NCBI GenBank assembly: GCA_016110215.1
Contig: JADWQD010000016.1
Span: 1-64,000, forward strand
Source: Capronia americana
Taxonomy: Eukaryota; Ascomycota; Eurotiomycetes; Chaetothyriales; Herpotrichiellaceae
Direction of reading: 5' to 3'
DNA length: 64,000 nt
The notes under the pieces were generated by a model. That model was not told where the DNA came from, did not search any database, and saw only the letters and a program-made list of their open reading frames with translations. The position numbers were made by a program, and so were the translations under genes. The first letter of the stretch is position 1; every line of letters starts with the position of its first letter. Shown here one piece after another: positions 51,059 to 61,872 of this stretch.

Positions 51059-51755
51059 GGTGTCCTACGAGGCTAAAGCGGTCGCATCGAACACTGGCGC
51101 AGGCTGGAAAGGCTAGGAAAGGTATTCTGGCCAAATTAGTGGGAATGCGATGGAGAAGGGTATGAATAGCAGAGCGGAATTCGGAGCCTGGAGAAGGCTT
51201 GGATGTGGGATGAGGTGATTTCGGTGCTGGGCTATTCGCCAGATACACTGGATCGACGAAGAAAGGGAGCAGGAAAGAAATAGTTCTTAAGCGTTACTCC
51301 GTACTGATAAAAAAGAAGCGGCACGTGCCGGTTGAGGAGCGATGGCGCGGGCTTAGAGGTCACGCTCACCAAGAGGCACATGAGTCTTCTAGGAAATAGC
51401 TATCTATACACCCAATGCCAGGGATTTTGTGGTGTTGAGGACAAGATGCTGCTCAGCGTGCAGGCGTGAAGCAATCTAAGTGGCAGATCGCCGGCCACTA
51501 CGTCAGGTCTAGGCGGCTCGTGGTGCTTCTGGGGTTGCCTAAGAAGCATTAGAACCGCCCCAAAGTATTTTGCCGCAGCCGCAGCTGCACTACGGCATTA
51601 CGTTTTTCCATCCCGTATCATCGCATCCCAAAAATCCCCCGCGTATCGCATCGCGTCGCCCTCCACTTGCGCGTCGCAGTGCGCCGCAATCACCAAGGAG
51701 CGCAACAACTCCCCGTCGCCTCAGCGGTCGCAAGTCTTTCCTCTCCCGACGCAAA
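51059..51755. promoter_or_regulatory. Divergent promoter of GPC1 and SMC1
   Basis: 697 bp between the two start codons. The SMC1 reading frame stays open upstream of its ATG to 51570 without another ATG. No extra gene is visible. Confidence 0.5.
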
Positions 51756-54700
51756 ATGGGCAAGCTGATCAGGCTCGAGCTGTACAACTTCAAGTCGTAC
51801 AAGGGACATCATACCCTCCTCTTCGGCGACGCCTACTTTACCTCGATCATTGGCCCCAATGGCTCCGGCAAGTCCAATTCCATGGATGCCATCTCCTTCG
51901 TGCTCGGCATCAAATCCTCACACCTCCGATCGACGAATTTGAAGGAACTGGTCTACCGTGGACGTGTGCTACAGAAATCCACCCTCAATGGAGAGCCGCA
52001 GACGAACGGAGTGGCTGGCCACAATGAAGAAGAGCCAGACTCACAACTCAATGGCACACAGGAGCGCCACGACCCTAAATCTGCGTGGGTTATGGCTGTG
52101 TATGAGGATGACGCCGGCCAGGAGCAACACTTCAAGCGCACCATCACCAATCAGGGCGTCTCGGAATATCGCATCAACGATAGGGTGGTGACCGCCAACG
52201 ACTACAACGATTCGCTGGAGGAAGAGAACATCCTCATCAAGGCTCGCAACTTCCTAGTTTTCCAAGGCGATGTCGAGGCCATTGCCACGCAAAAACCTCA
52301 AGAGCTGACCCGTCTGATTGAGCAAGTCTCGGGCAGCATAGAATACAAGGCTGAATACGACCAGCTGAAGACCGAGCTAGATCAGGCCGCTGACCAGCAG
52401 ACTTTCCAACTCAATCGCCGGAGAGGGATCAATTCGGAAATCCGTCAATACCAAGAGCAGAAGCGAGAGGCCGACAACTTTCAGAAGAAGGCTGCCGAAC
52501 GCGACGATGCGATCGTCACCCATGTTCTGTGGAAACTGTACCACCTGCAACGACAGATTGAAGAGTCGAGCGCGGAGATTCAGAAACATCAGGATGAACT
52601 GAAGGAATATCGGCGAGGTATCGAGAAATACGAAAAAGGGCTCGATGCGGCCAAGAAAGATCATGCGTTGGCAGCAAGGAATGTTGGAAAGACGGAGAAA
52701 TTGATCAAGGCTAAAGAGAAGGAGATTGAGGACAAAACCTCTTCTCTCGTCCCCATCGATGAACAGATCTCCGTGTCAACCAAGCAGCTTACCAAATATG
52801 CCAACCGCACCAACAGCATCGCCCACGAGCGCTCTGCCCAGGCTGCAACCGTAGCACAACTTGAGAAAGCCCTCAACACGGTCGAGAAAGCACAGGCTCA
52901 ATGGCAGAAGGAATGGGAACAGAACGCGACTCGCCTGGGTGGGCAACTGAGCGCTGCGGATCTCCAAGAATATACGCGGCTGCGCGAAGAACTCAACAAG
53001 CGTGCCTCTGCCAATCTGAGCCGCATCGAGAGACTCAGGAGCGACCGAGCACCAATTGAGGCCACGTACAACAACCTCAAAAACAGCGTGGAAAGCACCG
53101 AGTACAGGCTGAAAGTACTTGAGAATGAGTATAGCGAGATCGGTGAGAGACAGAAACATTTCAAGGAAATCGTTCAGCAGACACAGAGCGAGATCAATGA
53201 GAAGAAGAAAGACTTCAACGCTGCACAGTCTAAGCGACTGCAGGCAGCTCGGACGAGAACCGAACTTGACGAGAAGCTCGCTGAAGTGGCGCGAAAACTC
53301 CTCGAGGCGGATGACGGTCGACGCACGAGTGAGAAGGAAATCAGAATGAGGGAAACCATCGCCATGCTCAAGCGCACCTACCCTGGCGTGAAAGGCCGGG
53401 TCAATGAACTCTGCAAGCCCAAGCAGAAGAAATATGGTGAAGCCGTCGCGACCGTCCTCGGCCGTCACTCCGACGCTGTAGTCGTCGACACTGAGGCTAC
53501 GGCCAAGCAATGCATCGAGTACCTACGAGACCACCGCTCCGGTCAAGCGACCTTCATTCCCCTGGACACAATCCAGGTCAAGGCCCTCAGCTCGAACTTG
53601 CGAGGCATGCATAAGGGCATGGTTCCAGCAATCGAGACCGTGGACTATGACCAGTCTGTTGCCCGAGCCATTTCATATGCGTGTGGCAATGCCATTGTAT
53701 GTGATAACCTCGACATAGCAAAGGATTTATGCTACCGGCAACACGTCGACGCGAAGGCCGTCACTCTCGACGGCAGCGTCATTCACAAAGGAGGCCTGAT
53801 GACTGGCGGCCGTGGAAGGGAAAGCAACACCCGGCATACTTGGGATCAAGCTGAAATCGATAGACTGAACAAGCTAAAGGTCAAGTTGATGGAAGACTTC
53901 GCTGCTTTGCCGCAGGAAAGTGCTCGTCGAGCTGAGGAACAGGCCGTCCAAAACGAGATCAGCGGTCTGGAGAACAGGCTGCGATATGCCAAAGAGGAGC
54001 TTGACGCTCTGGACAAGAATCTCAAAAGCAAGAAGCGCGAGCTCGACCATGTCCAGCAACAGTTGGCCGAGGAGCGTCCCAAGGCAAGGCAAGAACGTGA
54101 CAAGCTGGAGAAGATCGACGAAGATATCTCCGAGTACCAAGAATCGGTGAGCAGTATCGAAAACGAGATCTTTGGAGACTTTTGTCAAAAACACGGGTTC
54201 GACGATATTCGCGACTACGAGGCTCGCCAGGGTTCGCTCCAGCAAGAAGCCGCACAGAAGAAGCTGGAATTTGTCACGCAAAAGGGCAAGATTGAAGGAC
54301 AACTCGGCTTCGAGAGGGCCCGGCTCCAGCAAACAGACGACCGCCTCCTCGCTTTGAGGGACAAAGAGCAGCGCAACAAGCAGACGATTGACGAGTTGAA
54401 CGAACAACGCGAGGGCATTCAAAATGACCTCAATACTCTCAAAAACGAACTTGACGAACTTCATGCTCAATTGGATGAGCAGAGAGAGCTACTCGCCGCT
54501 GCGGCTGATAAGCTGGCCAAGCAGAAGCAGCAAGTCCAGAAGCGGGCCAAGGAGATGGAGAATACTTTCCGGGCCATCAGTGCTCTGGAGGGAGAAATGC
54601 AGCGTCATTCATCTTCTCGATATACCCTCCTTCGCCGGTGCAAGATAGAGAACATCGCGATTCCTTTGGCTGAATCTTCATCGAGCCTGGAGAGCGTCCC

Positions 54701-55684
54701 CATCAACGATCTGCCCCTCGAGGAAGCCGACGCGATGGACGCCGATGAAGACGAAGATGAACCCGCCTTCTCCGCCCTAAAGACTCACACCGTGAATGAC
54801 TACGGCATCGAGCTCGACTTCGATGCCCTGGACGACGATCTCAAGGAGGAAAACAATGAAGCCGTGGAAGCGCAGTTGCTGGACGAGATTTCCAAACTCA
54901 ACGCCGCCCTGGATAAAATGCAACCTAATGCGCATGCCGCGCAGCGTCTCGCCGCGGTGGAACAACGCGCCAAGGACATGGAGCAAGAATACGAACTCGC
55001 CCGCAACAATTACCGCGACTTGAAGGCCCGGTTTGAAGACACGCAGGAGAAGCGCAACGAGCTGTTCAATAAGGCCTTTAGCCATATCTCCGAGCAGATC
55101 GAGCCGATTTACTCGAATCTGACAAAATCCGACGAATTCCCTGCGGGTGGCCGCGCGTATCTCACTGCAGATGAGGATGAGCCCTACCTGGCCGGGGTGA
55201 ATTACCACACCATGCCGCCGACAAAGCGGTTCCGAGACATGGAGCATCTGAGCGGTGGGGAGAAGACTATGGCTGCGCTGGCGTTGTTGTTTGCGATCCA
55301 CAGTTACCAGCCCAGCCCGTTCTTTGTGCTTGACGAGGTGGATGCTGCCTTGGACAATGCGAATGTGGGCAAGTTGGTGAATTACGTGCGGAACCATGCT
55401 GTAAGTCCTCCGTCCTCGTCCGACTTCGGACCGCTCTTCAAAGCAGTCCCTGAGTCGTTGTCCTTCATTCGTGTGCTGACGGAAACATCAGGGTCCCGGC
55501 ATGCAGTTCATCGTGATCAGTTTGAAGACCGGCTTCTTCCAGGGCAGTGAAGCGCTGGTTGGTGTCTATAGGGACCAAGGCGCAAACAGCTCCAAGGCCC
55601 TAACGCTAGATGTGAGCGACTCTTTTCCCATGTTGTTATTTGCTTCGGCTTGCTAACAATTCGCAGTTGCGGCGATATGCATGA
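51756..55684 (+). CDS. SMC1: Cohesin ATPase subunit SMC1
   Basis: Core cohesin subunit holding sister chromatids together with Smc3 and Scc1. Three exons, 51756-55400, 55492-55611 and 55667-55684, give 1260 residues, the usual length. The Walker A is GPNGSGKSN at 33-41. A coiled coil follows, then the hinge at about 545-680 (GVKGRVNELC ... KGGLMTGGRGRES), the returning coiled coil, the ABC signature LSGGEKTMAALALL from about 1165 and the Walker B FFVLDEVDAALDN (Asp about 1193). The last two introns (91 and 55 bp) lie in the C-terminal lobe; exon 2 carries GPGMQFIVISLKTGFFQGSEALVGVYRDQG, of which the FIVISLKTGFF part is the D-loop region. The terminal coding exon is only 18 nt (LRRYA plus stop). 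An acidic insert (EDEDE) lies near 993. Confidence 0.96.
55667..55684 (+). other. 18-nt terminal coding exon of SMC1
   Basis: Follows a 55-bp intron with donor GTGAGC, branch site GCTAAC and acceptor CAG, and encodes Leu-Arg-Arg-Tyr-Ala-stop. The LTLDLRRYA ending fits the SMC1 family. Without this splice the frame would run on as DVSDSFPM. Confidence 0.85.
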
Positions 55685-56071
55685 TCGATCGGTTCCACTG
55701 GTTTAGATACCTAGGCTTTGACGGGCGTAACTCGAGGGCTTTGCTGATGACATATGCTTGTTCAAGAGATGATATGGAAGCTTACCGGCCTGGGGCGTGG
55801 GCCGTCATGTAATGCGCTATGTCATCCTGTCTTTAGGATACCATGAGAGACGATGCAGCGAGTACAGAACTCTAAAATGAGGGCGCGCACAACTTTGCGA
55901 GGGCGACCAAGATCTCAAACGACGGCCGCATTGGTACTCGAGCTGGGTTCGCAAGGTAGCGGGAATGAGCTATGTACACATCATCTCTCGTGTCGATGGA
56001 GCTCGAACGCCCTGGTGTACAGCTATTGCTTTGCGGTTCCAATGCATGTTGTTACATGGATCTACGCTATG
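55685..56071. other. Convergent spacer between SMC1 and the PPR gene
   Basis: 3' flanks of two convergent genes; no gene or notable repeat. Confidence 0.6.
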
Positions 56072-58999
56072 CTACATAGGAGGCCCATACCGGTCGCAAT
56101 TCCTCAAGCATCGCCTCAACACTCGGATGACTGACGCCTGATCATTGGGATCGCGGCTTCTCCACAGCTTTCTTACAGAATTCCATATCTCTTCCACTTG
56201 CGATCGAGAGCCCGTCGCGTTTGCATATGCTCGCAAAAGCCAGCAGACGAGTGCTCGCGTCGCTTCTACTTGATACTTGGAGTTTGTGGGAATCGGTTGG
56301 CTGTCTCGCTCATCTTCGTCTTCGGGTCTCGTGCCATTGGCTTGGTCCGGCGGTGACTCGAACGCTGGAGACTCCGCGTTGGGGGAAGACCCTCCCTCAG
56401 AACCAGAGAGCAAGAACCGATCGTGATCAGGGATCTCTGTGTCTGCTAACGCCTCATTAGCGTCCAGCGCAGACGGAAAATTCGCTCCTTCCGAAGAACT
56501 TCGATCGGGAAAGAATGGATCCGAAAATTCAGAGCTCGACGGATCAATGGCGAGAATCGGAGACGGAAGCACATATTCTCCTTCCTGTTCATCCAGTTTC
56601 ATATCGCCCAGCGGGTAATAGTGCTCCTGTCTCTGTGGGGGAAATTCCTTCGCTGGAAGACGGGAAAATGGGTTCCGAATGAGACGCTCTTTCTTTTCGT
56701 GTTCTTCGTCGAATAGCTCGGCGTGTATTCGCTCGATGTGCTTCCGCCGTTCTCGGGGGAACGCCGCTAGATCTAGTACAAAGTCGTCCCATTCGCTCAA
56801 ACGCTTGAAATGTGAGCTAGGCTGGGCTGGTACTTCTTCGGCGCTGGCCTGATTAATAACTCGAATTGATGGCAATTGAGGCATAGAGAGATCGGCGGTC
56901 ATCTTGGCACGCCTACGAGCGAGCTGTCCGTCCTTGATCTCTTGCCGGCAAGAATCCCAAGCCAGATTCAACCGTTTCAAGCTCCAGGTCGCATCGGTAT
57001 TTCTGGTGGCACCGTGGAGAGCGAAGCCCTTGAAGAGTAATTGATAGTGGATGCTTTGCAATGGTAGCCCGAACAACTCGGACATCTCACTGATCAATAC
57101 CGTAATCCGGTTGAGGTTGCCTGACATATTGGCGTGATATGATATCATCGTCCGGTAAGTGACATGGTCTGGCCGAAGGGGTATGATCTCCTGTAGTGCT
57201 GTGTGGTGCTCTGGCAGGATGTCCTTGAGTCGCCGGGAGAAGAGCAGTGTTCGGTGCAGTGAATTTGCTGCTAGCTCGCGGTCAATGACTTCTGACCCCG
57301 GCCCTGGATAACGCCGGTAATATGCAGTTGAACCATCAGCCCGGGTTTCTCGGCGAGTATTGACATGCAAACTTTTCATGCGTTCGTAGATCTGCTCCGC
57401 AGCTGCAGGCTCCTGTGCGTTGTACAGAGCGGCCATGACACAATTCAATACAAGCGTATCAACAATTTCTCCCGCGTCGACAAAATCACGGTAAGCTTTT
57501 CGGACAGCGTCTCCGTCTCCTCGTAACCCGTGATAGTAGATGACACTAACACGACCAAGCCTATTCAGTTGCAAGCCACGGTCGTGCATTTCCTTGAGGA
57601 TCATTTGGGCTAACGGAAACTTGTTGGCTCTTACGGCGATGTCGAAAAGGATATTGAAGGTGACGTGGTGAGCCTTCACCCCGGCTTCTTGTTCCATCTG
57701 CTTCCACAGGCGCATTGCAGCATTGACTTCAGTATCTGTGACCTTGGAGAAAGACCGTCCCGCCAGGTAGATGGCAGATGCCCACTCGGCGCGCGAGATA
57801 GGAAGATTGGCCTTTTGCATGTCGTCAATGAGGGACAGATATCGGATCATCGACTTCTCGCTCTTCTGCCAGGGCGTTGACATACGCTGCAGGAACACTC
57901 TAATAGTTCCTTTGGGGAGGAACGTGACACCTGGCTGTGGCAGCCTTTTGTAGGCTTTGAAAAGGGCTGCATTCGAAGAACGGTCGTCAAGGAGTAAGTC
58001 GACAAAGGCCTTGAAAGCAGAGACCTCGCGGATTTGCTTCGACCTAATCATCCGCTCTACTTCCTTTAGAGGCGATTCGTATGCTTCATCTTCGTAAAAC
58101 TCCGCATAAGCCTGAGGCGGCGCGAAGTCTTCGGATAGCTTGAAGGCATAATCTTCCAAAAAGGTTGGGGCTGGAGACGCATGAGGCGATTCTGGGTCGA
58201 ACCGACTGGTGTGTGTGTGGAAGTAGAGATCGACCAAATTCTTGTAGTCGCCTTTTGACAGAACCACTTTGGGATGCTCTGCATCCGTGGGACTCGTTGT
58301 GGCAAGCTGTGCTCGTGTCTCAAGGTTCTTCCTCAGTGAGTCGCTCAAGCTTGTCTTTGCCTTCGCCAACTTCTCCTCGAGCTGTCTCACAGAGTCCATG
58401 AGTTCCATCTGCTCTTTCAATAAGGCCTGGGGTGAACTTGGGTCGTCGTGCTGAGCTCGCTCGGCTGTCTTCGAGCGCACCTTCTTGTGCAGGAGGTTGA
58501 GGTCGTGAAAGAAGGCCAGAGGAAGGCGACTTTTTCTTGCGAATTCAAGGGTATTCGAGTCGAAGAAGTCCCAGCCGGTTACATTGTCCTTCCGCCGGGG
58601 CTTTTTCGCTGCTCGTTCTGACCCGGTGGCATTCTGAGTTTGCAGGTCAACACATTGGCTTATACTCCGGCGCTGAGTCCATGATATCCCACTGCCCTTC
58701 TCTTGCTCGCCTCCCCTCCTCCATTGCGCGCTAGTGGTGGGAAGGGAGAATGCATGTGTTATCGAGGGTCGCCCCGTGTGACGTTCTGTGGCGCGAGATA
58801 GAGCAATGCAGAAAATTTCGCCAGCTTCAGGATCTCGCGAGGAGTCGGCGACATAGCCTCTGCGTCGCCTTCTGGAGATAAGGCCCGACTTTGCCTTGAC
58901 CGCAGGCGCGAGGAAATCACAGACGGTAAACGTGTAAGGTGCTATAGATGAGGGATTCGGAAGGCTGCTGCATCCGAGAATCTTGGAGGGACGATGCAT
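56072..58999 (-). CDS. Pentatricopeptide-repeat protein, probably mitochondrial
   Basis: Large PPR-type protein expected to bind mitochondrial RNA and control its stability or translation. One frame of 975 residues from the ATG at 58999. The N-terminus is rich in Ser, Arg, Pro and Ala with few acids until about residue 50, consistent with import. Helical-hairpin repeats are visible in the middle, for example VTFNILFDIAVRANKFPLAQ MILKEMHDRG, then VIYYHGLRGDGDAVRKAYRD and TLVLNCVMAALYNAQEPAAA EQIYERMKSL, and RPDHVTYRTMISYHANMSGN. The last 300 residues are mostly Pro/Ser/Glu-rich, ending in a helical segment (WLLRAYANATGSRSQVEEIW). It resembles fungal CYA5-type PPR proteins, which act on COX1 mRNA, but I cannot confirm orthology. 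It is head-to-head with mS23, 334 bp apart. Confidence 0.85.
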   Translation of the reverse strand: MHRPSKILGCSSLPNPSSIAPYTFTVCDFLAPAVKAKSGLISRRRRRGYVADSSRDPEAGEIFCIALSRATERHTGRPSITHAFSLPTTSAQWRRGGEQEKGSGISWTQRRSISQCVDLQTQNATGSERAAKKPRRKDNVTGWDFFDSNTLEFARKSRLPLAFFHDLNLLHKKVRSKTAERAQHDDPSSPQALLKEQMELMDSVRQLEEKLAKAKTSLSDSLRKNLETRAQLATTSPTDAEHPKVVLSKGDYKNLVDLYFHTHTSRFDPESPHASPAPTFLEDYAFKLSEDFAPPQAYAEFYEDEAYESPLKEVERMIRSKQIREVSAFKAFVDLLLDDRSSNAALFKAYKRLPQPGVTFLPKGTIRVFLQRMSTPWQKSEKSMIRYLSLIDDMQKANLPISRAEWASAIYLAGRSFSKVTDTEVNAAMRLWKQMEQEAGVKAHHVTFNILFDIAVRANKFPLAQMILKEMHDRGLQLNRLGRVSVIYYHGLRGDGDAVRKAYRDFVDAGEIVDTLVLNCVMAALYNAQEPAAAEQIYERMKSLHVNTRRETRADGSTAYYRRYPGPGSEVIDRELAANSLHRTLLFSRRLKDILPEHHTALQEIIPLRPDHVTYRTMISYHANMSGNLNRITVLISEMSELFGLPLQSIHYQLLFKGFALHGATRNTDATWSLKRLNLAWDSCRQEIKDGQLARRRAKMTADLSMPQLPSIRVINQASAEEVPAQPSSHFKRLSEWDDFVLDLAAFPRERRKHIERIHAELFDEEHEKKERLIRNPFSRLPAKEFPPQRQEHYYPLGDMKLDEQEGEYVLPSPILAIDPSSSEFSDPFFPDRSSSEGANFPSALDANEALADTEIPDHDRFLLSGSEGGSSPNAESPAFESPPDQANGTRPEDEDERDSQPIPTNSKYQVEATRALVCWLLRAYANATGSRSQVEEIWNSVRKLWRSRDPNDQASVIRVLRRCLRNCDRYGPPM

Positions 59000-59333
59000 A
59001 TGCTTGGGAACATGATGATCACGACCTCATTATCTGCTTCAATTGAGTCACAAGAGCCGCTTCGGATGCGTCTGAGGCATAAGTGAGGGAAAAGTGAATC
59101 GGAATAGAAATTGCCCAAACGGGCTTTTCGAAGTTGCTCCACTAGCGCGCTTTTTCGCCGTAGCTTCGCATCTCCAGCATGTTAACAACTCGTACCATCT
59201 ATCACTCCATGCTCAACAACGAGTGTGCTGCTGATAGAGGGGACGTCCTAAACCTGTAGGGGAACTTGGTCTGGATCACAGCGCTTCGTCTGTGCCAGAA
59301 TTTGAAAGCGACAGAGCGATCTGCCCGCCCGTC
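59000..59333. promoter_or_regulatory. Shared divergent promoter of the PPR gene and mS23
   Basis: A 334-bp spacer between two genes for mitochondrial gene expression. Co-regulation is inferred. The sequence shows no obvious TATA box. Confidence 0.5.
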
Positions 59334-60203
59334 ATGGGTCGCTTAAACCTCACCGCATTCAATGTCCGTCGAACAGCACTTGCAAAGTTCAAATCGAGAC
59401 AAATACCAGCTCTGCCAAACTGGGTGGACATAGTACAAGATGTCCCTCCAGCGCAAATTCTTGTCCGCCAGCAACCCGTCAAACATCCATTGAGCAAAGT
59501 GCGGACACGCACCCTCCCCAACGGGAAAACAGAGCAATACGTGCAAATCTCAGAACCCAAAAGATCCAAATCGGCCAAAGCTCGTCATGTCTTCCAACCA
59601 AAACAATTACGATACGAGGAAGACTCCCTACGCAAAACCTTCTTCAGCGACCACCCCTGGGAACTCGCCCGGCCCCGCGTGATAGTCGAAACCTCAGGAG
59701 ACCAGCATAAAAACGCAGACTGGTCAACAGGCCTAGTGCAGCCGGGCATTCCGCTTTCAGGAGAATGCGTGGTCCAGCGACAACTCTGGCTGCTACAAAA
59801 CGTACCCGATATTACCGTCCCACAAGCCTACGATATCGCACGCAAAGAATTCTACACCCTACGAAGAAGAGAAGAATTACGAGACAGAGTTGCTGCTGAA
59901 GAAGCCAGACACATGGGCGCCAAGTTTGGCAAGTCGCAAATGGAGATTTCCATGGGTATTGAGAATGCAATGTACAATGATTGGGAGAAGTGGAGTCGAC
60001 AGGTCGTGTTTGAGCAGACCAGCAGAGTGGCTGCCTTTGAGGGCACGGTTGCAAAGGAAGAAGAGGATGTGCTGAAAGACAATGTGCTAACTGAGGACTC
60101 TTCGCGGCAAAGGCCAGGTAATGGCCGGCCTGCGATGGGGAGTGCTGTGTTTGCTCAGCAGGCCCAGTTAGACTCGAGAATTCAGCGACGGGCTGGTTCG
60201 TGA
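59334..60203 (+). CDS. RSM25: Mitochondrial small ribosomal subunit protein mS23 (Rsm25)
   Basis: Structural protein of the mitochondrial 37S ribosomal subunit. No intron, 289 residues. The start is the ATG at 59334; the sequence just upstream has no ATG in frame. Family sequence begins immediately: MGRLNLTAFNVRRTALAKF, followed by PPAQILVRQQPVKHPLSKVR, then LRKTFFSDHPWELARPRVIV and QRQLWLLQNVPDITVPQAYDIARKEFYTLR. The Arg/Lys-rich start acts as import signal. The C-terminal 60 residues are charged and variable. Fungal mS23 proteins are about 260-290 residues, so this is normal length. It converges with ARG4, 265 bp between stops. Confidence 0.9.
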   Translation: MGRLNLTAFNVRRTALAKFKSRQIPALPNWVDIVQDVPPAQILVRQQPVKHPLSKVRTRTLPNGKTEQYVQISEPKRSKSAKARHVFQPKQLRYEEDSLRKTFFSDHPWELARPRVIVETSGDQHKNADWSTGLVQPGIPLSGECVVQRQLWLLQNVPDITVPQAYDIARKEFYTLRRREELRDRVAAEEARHMGAKFGKSQMEISMGIENAMYNDWEKWSRQVVFEQTSRVAAFEGTVAKEEEDVLKDNVLTEDSSRQRPGNGRPAMGSAVFAQQAQLDSRIQRRAGS

Positions 60204-60468
60204 TAGAGGTGGAGAGAAACTTCAGGCGATGTATTTATCATAAAACACGTACAGAGACCCTTTTACTTTTCGGCTGGACATGATCCTCCGCTTGAACTGA
60301 AGCATTGTTGCGTCGGGGGCAGTCATATCGAAACCCTGCCAACTGGCTATCGAGGCGGATTCCAACGGACATGTCAACGTATCATTGCGCATAATCTCGA
60401 AAACGCCGGGTGTAAGCTCAACCTCTTCGGAGGAGGCATCATTCCCCATTTCACCGAACTCTCACGGC

Positions 60469-61872
60469 CTACCCGAGCAACTCCTGAATCCGCTCAATCT
60501 GTTCTTCGACACTCTTCTTGCTTGTCCCACCCAGTACGGTCCGCTTCTCTACGCTACTCTCGTAGTTGAAAGCTTGCATGACGTCGTCGCCGAAGCGAGC
60601 GTCTACTCCTTGCAGCTGCTGCAGACTCAATTTGTCCATCGGGATGCGCTCCTTCTCCGCAAGTGCCACAACTCGTCCAGAGATATGGTGCGTCTCGCGG
60701 AAGGGAACGCCCTTGCGGACGAGATAGTCTGCCAGATCGGTTGCCAGCATGTCCGGCGTGAGCGCAGCCTTCATCTTTTCGGGGAAGATCGTCAGAGTCG
60801 ACAGGACACCAGTGGCTATTTGAATGGAGTCCGCGGTTGTCTTGACGCCTTGGAGCATGGGCTCAAAGGATTCCTGCAAGTCTTTATTGTAGGTTGAAGG
60901 GAGGCCCTTGACGGACATCATCAGCCCGGCCATGTATCCGAACACTCGCCCGCTCTTTCCACGCAGAAGCTCAAGTGAGTCCGGGTTCTTCTTCTGAGGC
61001 ATGAGAGAACTGCCCGTTGAATAAGCGTCTGCAAGTCTCACGAAGCCGAACTCGGCAGTCGAGTAGATGATCAGATCTTCGGCCCAGCGGGAGATGTGTT
61101 GCATCAACGTGGATGCCCACTGTAGTGTTTCCACCACGAAATCTCGGTCCGCGACCGCCGCCATGGAATTGTTGATGATGCCTCCGAAGCCGAGTTCTTT
61201 GGCCATGGCCTCGCGATCGATGCCGAAGGGGTTACCGACTAAGGCACCTGAGCCGAGCGGCGAGCGGTTGACCCGCTTGATGACTTCTCGTAGTCGTTCG
61301 AGGTCGGAGGTGAAGACGCTGCCGTAGCTGAGCAGCCAGTGGGACCAGCGGATAGGTTGAGCGCGTTGAAGATGTGTGTAGCCGGGCATGAGAGCCGGGA
61401 TCTCGCTGGCAGCCCGGGAGGTCGTCACACGCAGCAGGGCGATCAAGTGTTGCTCGATCTCTCGTAGCTGATCGCGCAGCCAGAGTCGCATACCAGTTCC
61501 GACCTGATCGTTCCGGCTTCGACCTGTATGCAGTTTACCCGCAATGTGCGTGCCGATTATTTCGCCGAGGCGACGTTCGTTGGCAGTGTGGATGTCCTCG
61601 TCCACGCCGGGCTTGATCTCGAATTTGTCGTTCTTCCATTCCGACAGGACTTGGCCGAAGCCTTTTTCGATGGCCTCGAACTCTTGCTGCGTTAAGATTC
61701 CGATCTTGGCATTTGCGCGCGCGTAGGCTATGCTCCCTTTAATGTCCTGAGCATAGATAGCGCGGTCAAAGTAGATTGACTCATTGTAAGACACCATCAG
61801 AGGGTCCAGGCCACCGGTAAACCGGCCACCCCAGAGCATGCTGGCCTGTGGCTTAGAACCAGAATCTGCCAT
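60469..61872 (-). CDS. ARG4: Argininosuccinate lyase
   Basis: Last step of arginine synthesis: argininosuccinate to arginine plus fumarate, in the cytosol; active as a homotetramer. One frame, 467 residues (yeast 463), from the ATG at 61872. The fumarase/aspartase-superfamily regions are intact: SGRFTGG-like start WGGRFTGGLDP, DEDIHTANERRLGEIIGTHI and TGRSRNDQVGTGMRLW (117-131), catalytic His166 in MPGYTHLQRAQPIRWSHW, and the mobile signature loop GSSLMPQKKNPD at 287-298 with its catalytic Ser. KSGRVFGYMAGLMMSVKGLP and the C-terminal domain follow. A GCN4/CPC1-type regulatory site was not identified with confidence in the 685-bp upstream region shared with VFA1. A small open frame of 75 codons lies just downstream on the same strand (see findings). 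Confidence 0.96.
   Translation of the reverse strand: MADSGSKPQASMLWGGRFTGGLDPLMVSYNESIYFDRAIYAQDIKGSIAYARANAKIGILTQQEFEAIEKGFGQVLSEWKNDKFEIKPGVDEDIHTANERRLGEIIGTHIAGKLHTGRSRNDQVGTGMRLWLRDQLREIEQHLIALLRVTTSRAASEIPALMPGYTHLQRAQPIRWSHWLLSYGSVFTSDLERLREVIKRVNRSPLGSGALVGNPFGIDREAMAKELGFGGIINNSMAAVADRDFVVETLQWASTLMQHISRWAEDLIIYSTAEFGFVRLADAYSTGSSLMPQKKNPDSLELLRGKSGRVFGYMAGLMMSVKGLPSTYNKDLQESFEPMLQGVKTTADSIQIATGVLSTLTIFPEKMKAALTPDMLATDLADYLVRKGVPFRETHHISGRVVALAEKERIPMDKLSLQQLQGVDARFGDDVMQAFNYESSVEKRTVLGGTSKKSVEEQIERIQELLG

Noticed and set aside
60385..60897. 170-codon plus-strand frame opposite the ARG4 C-terminus
   Set aside because: Antisense to a well-conserved enzyme; no family resemblance.
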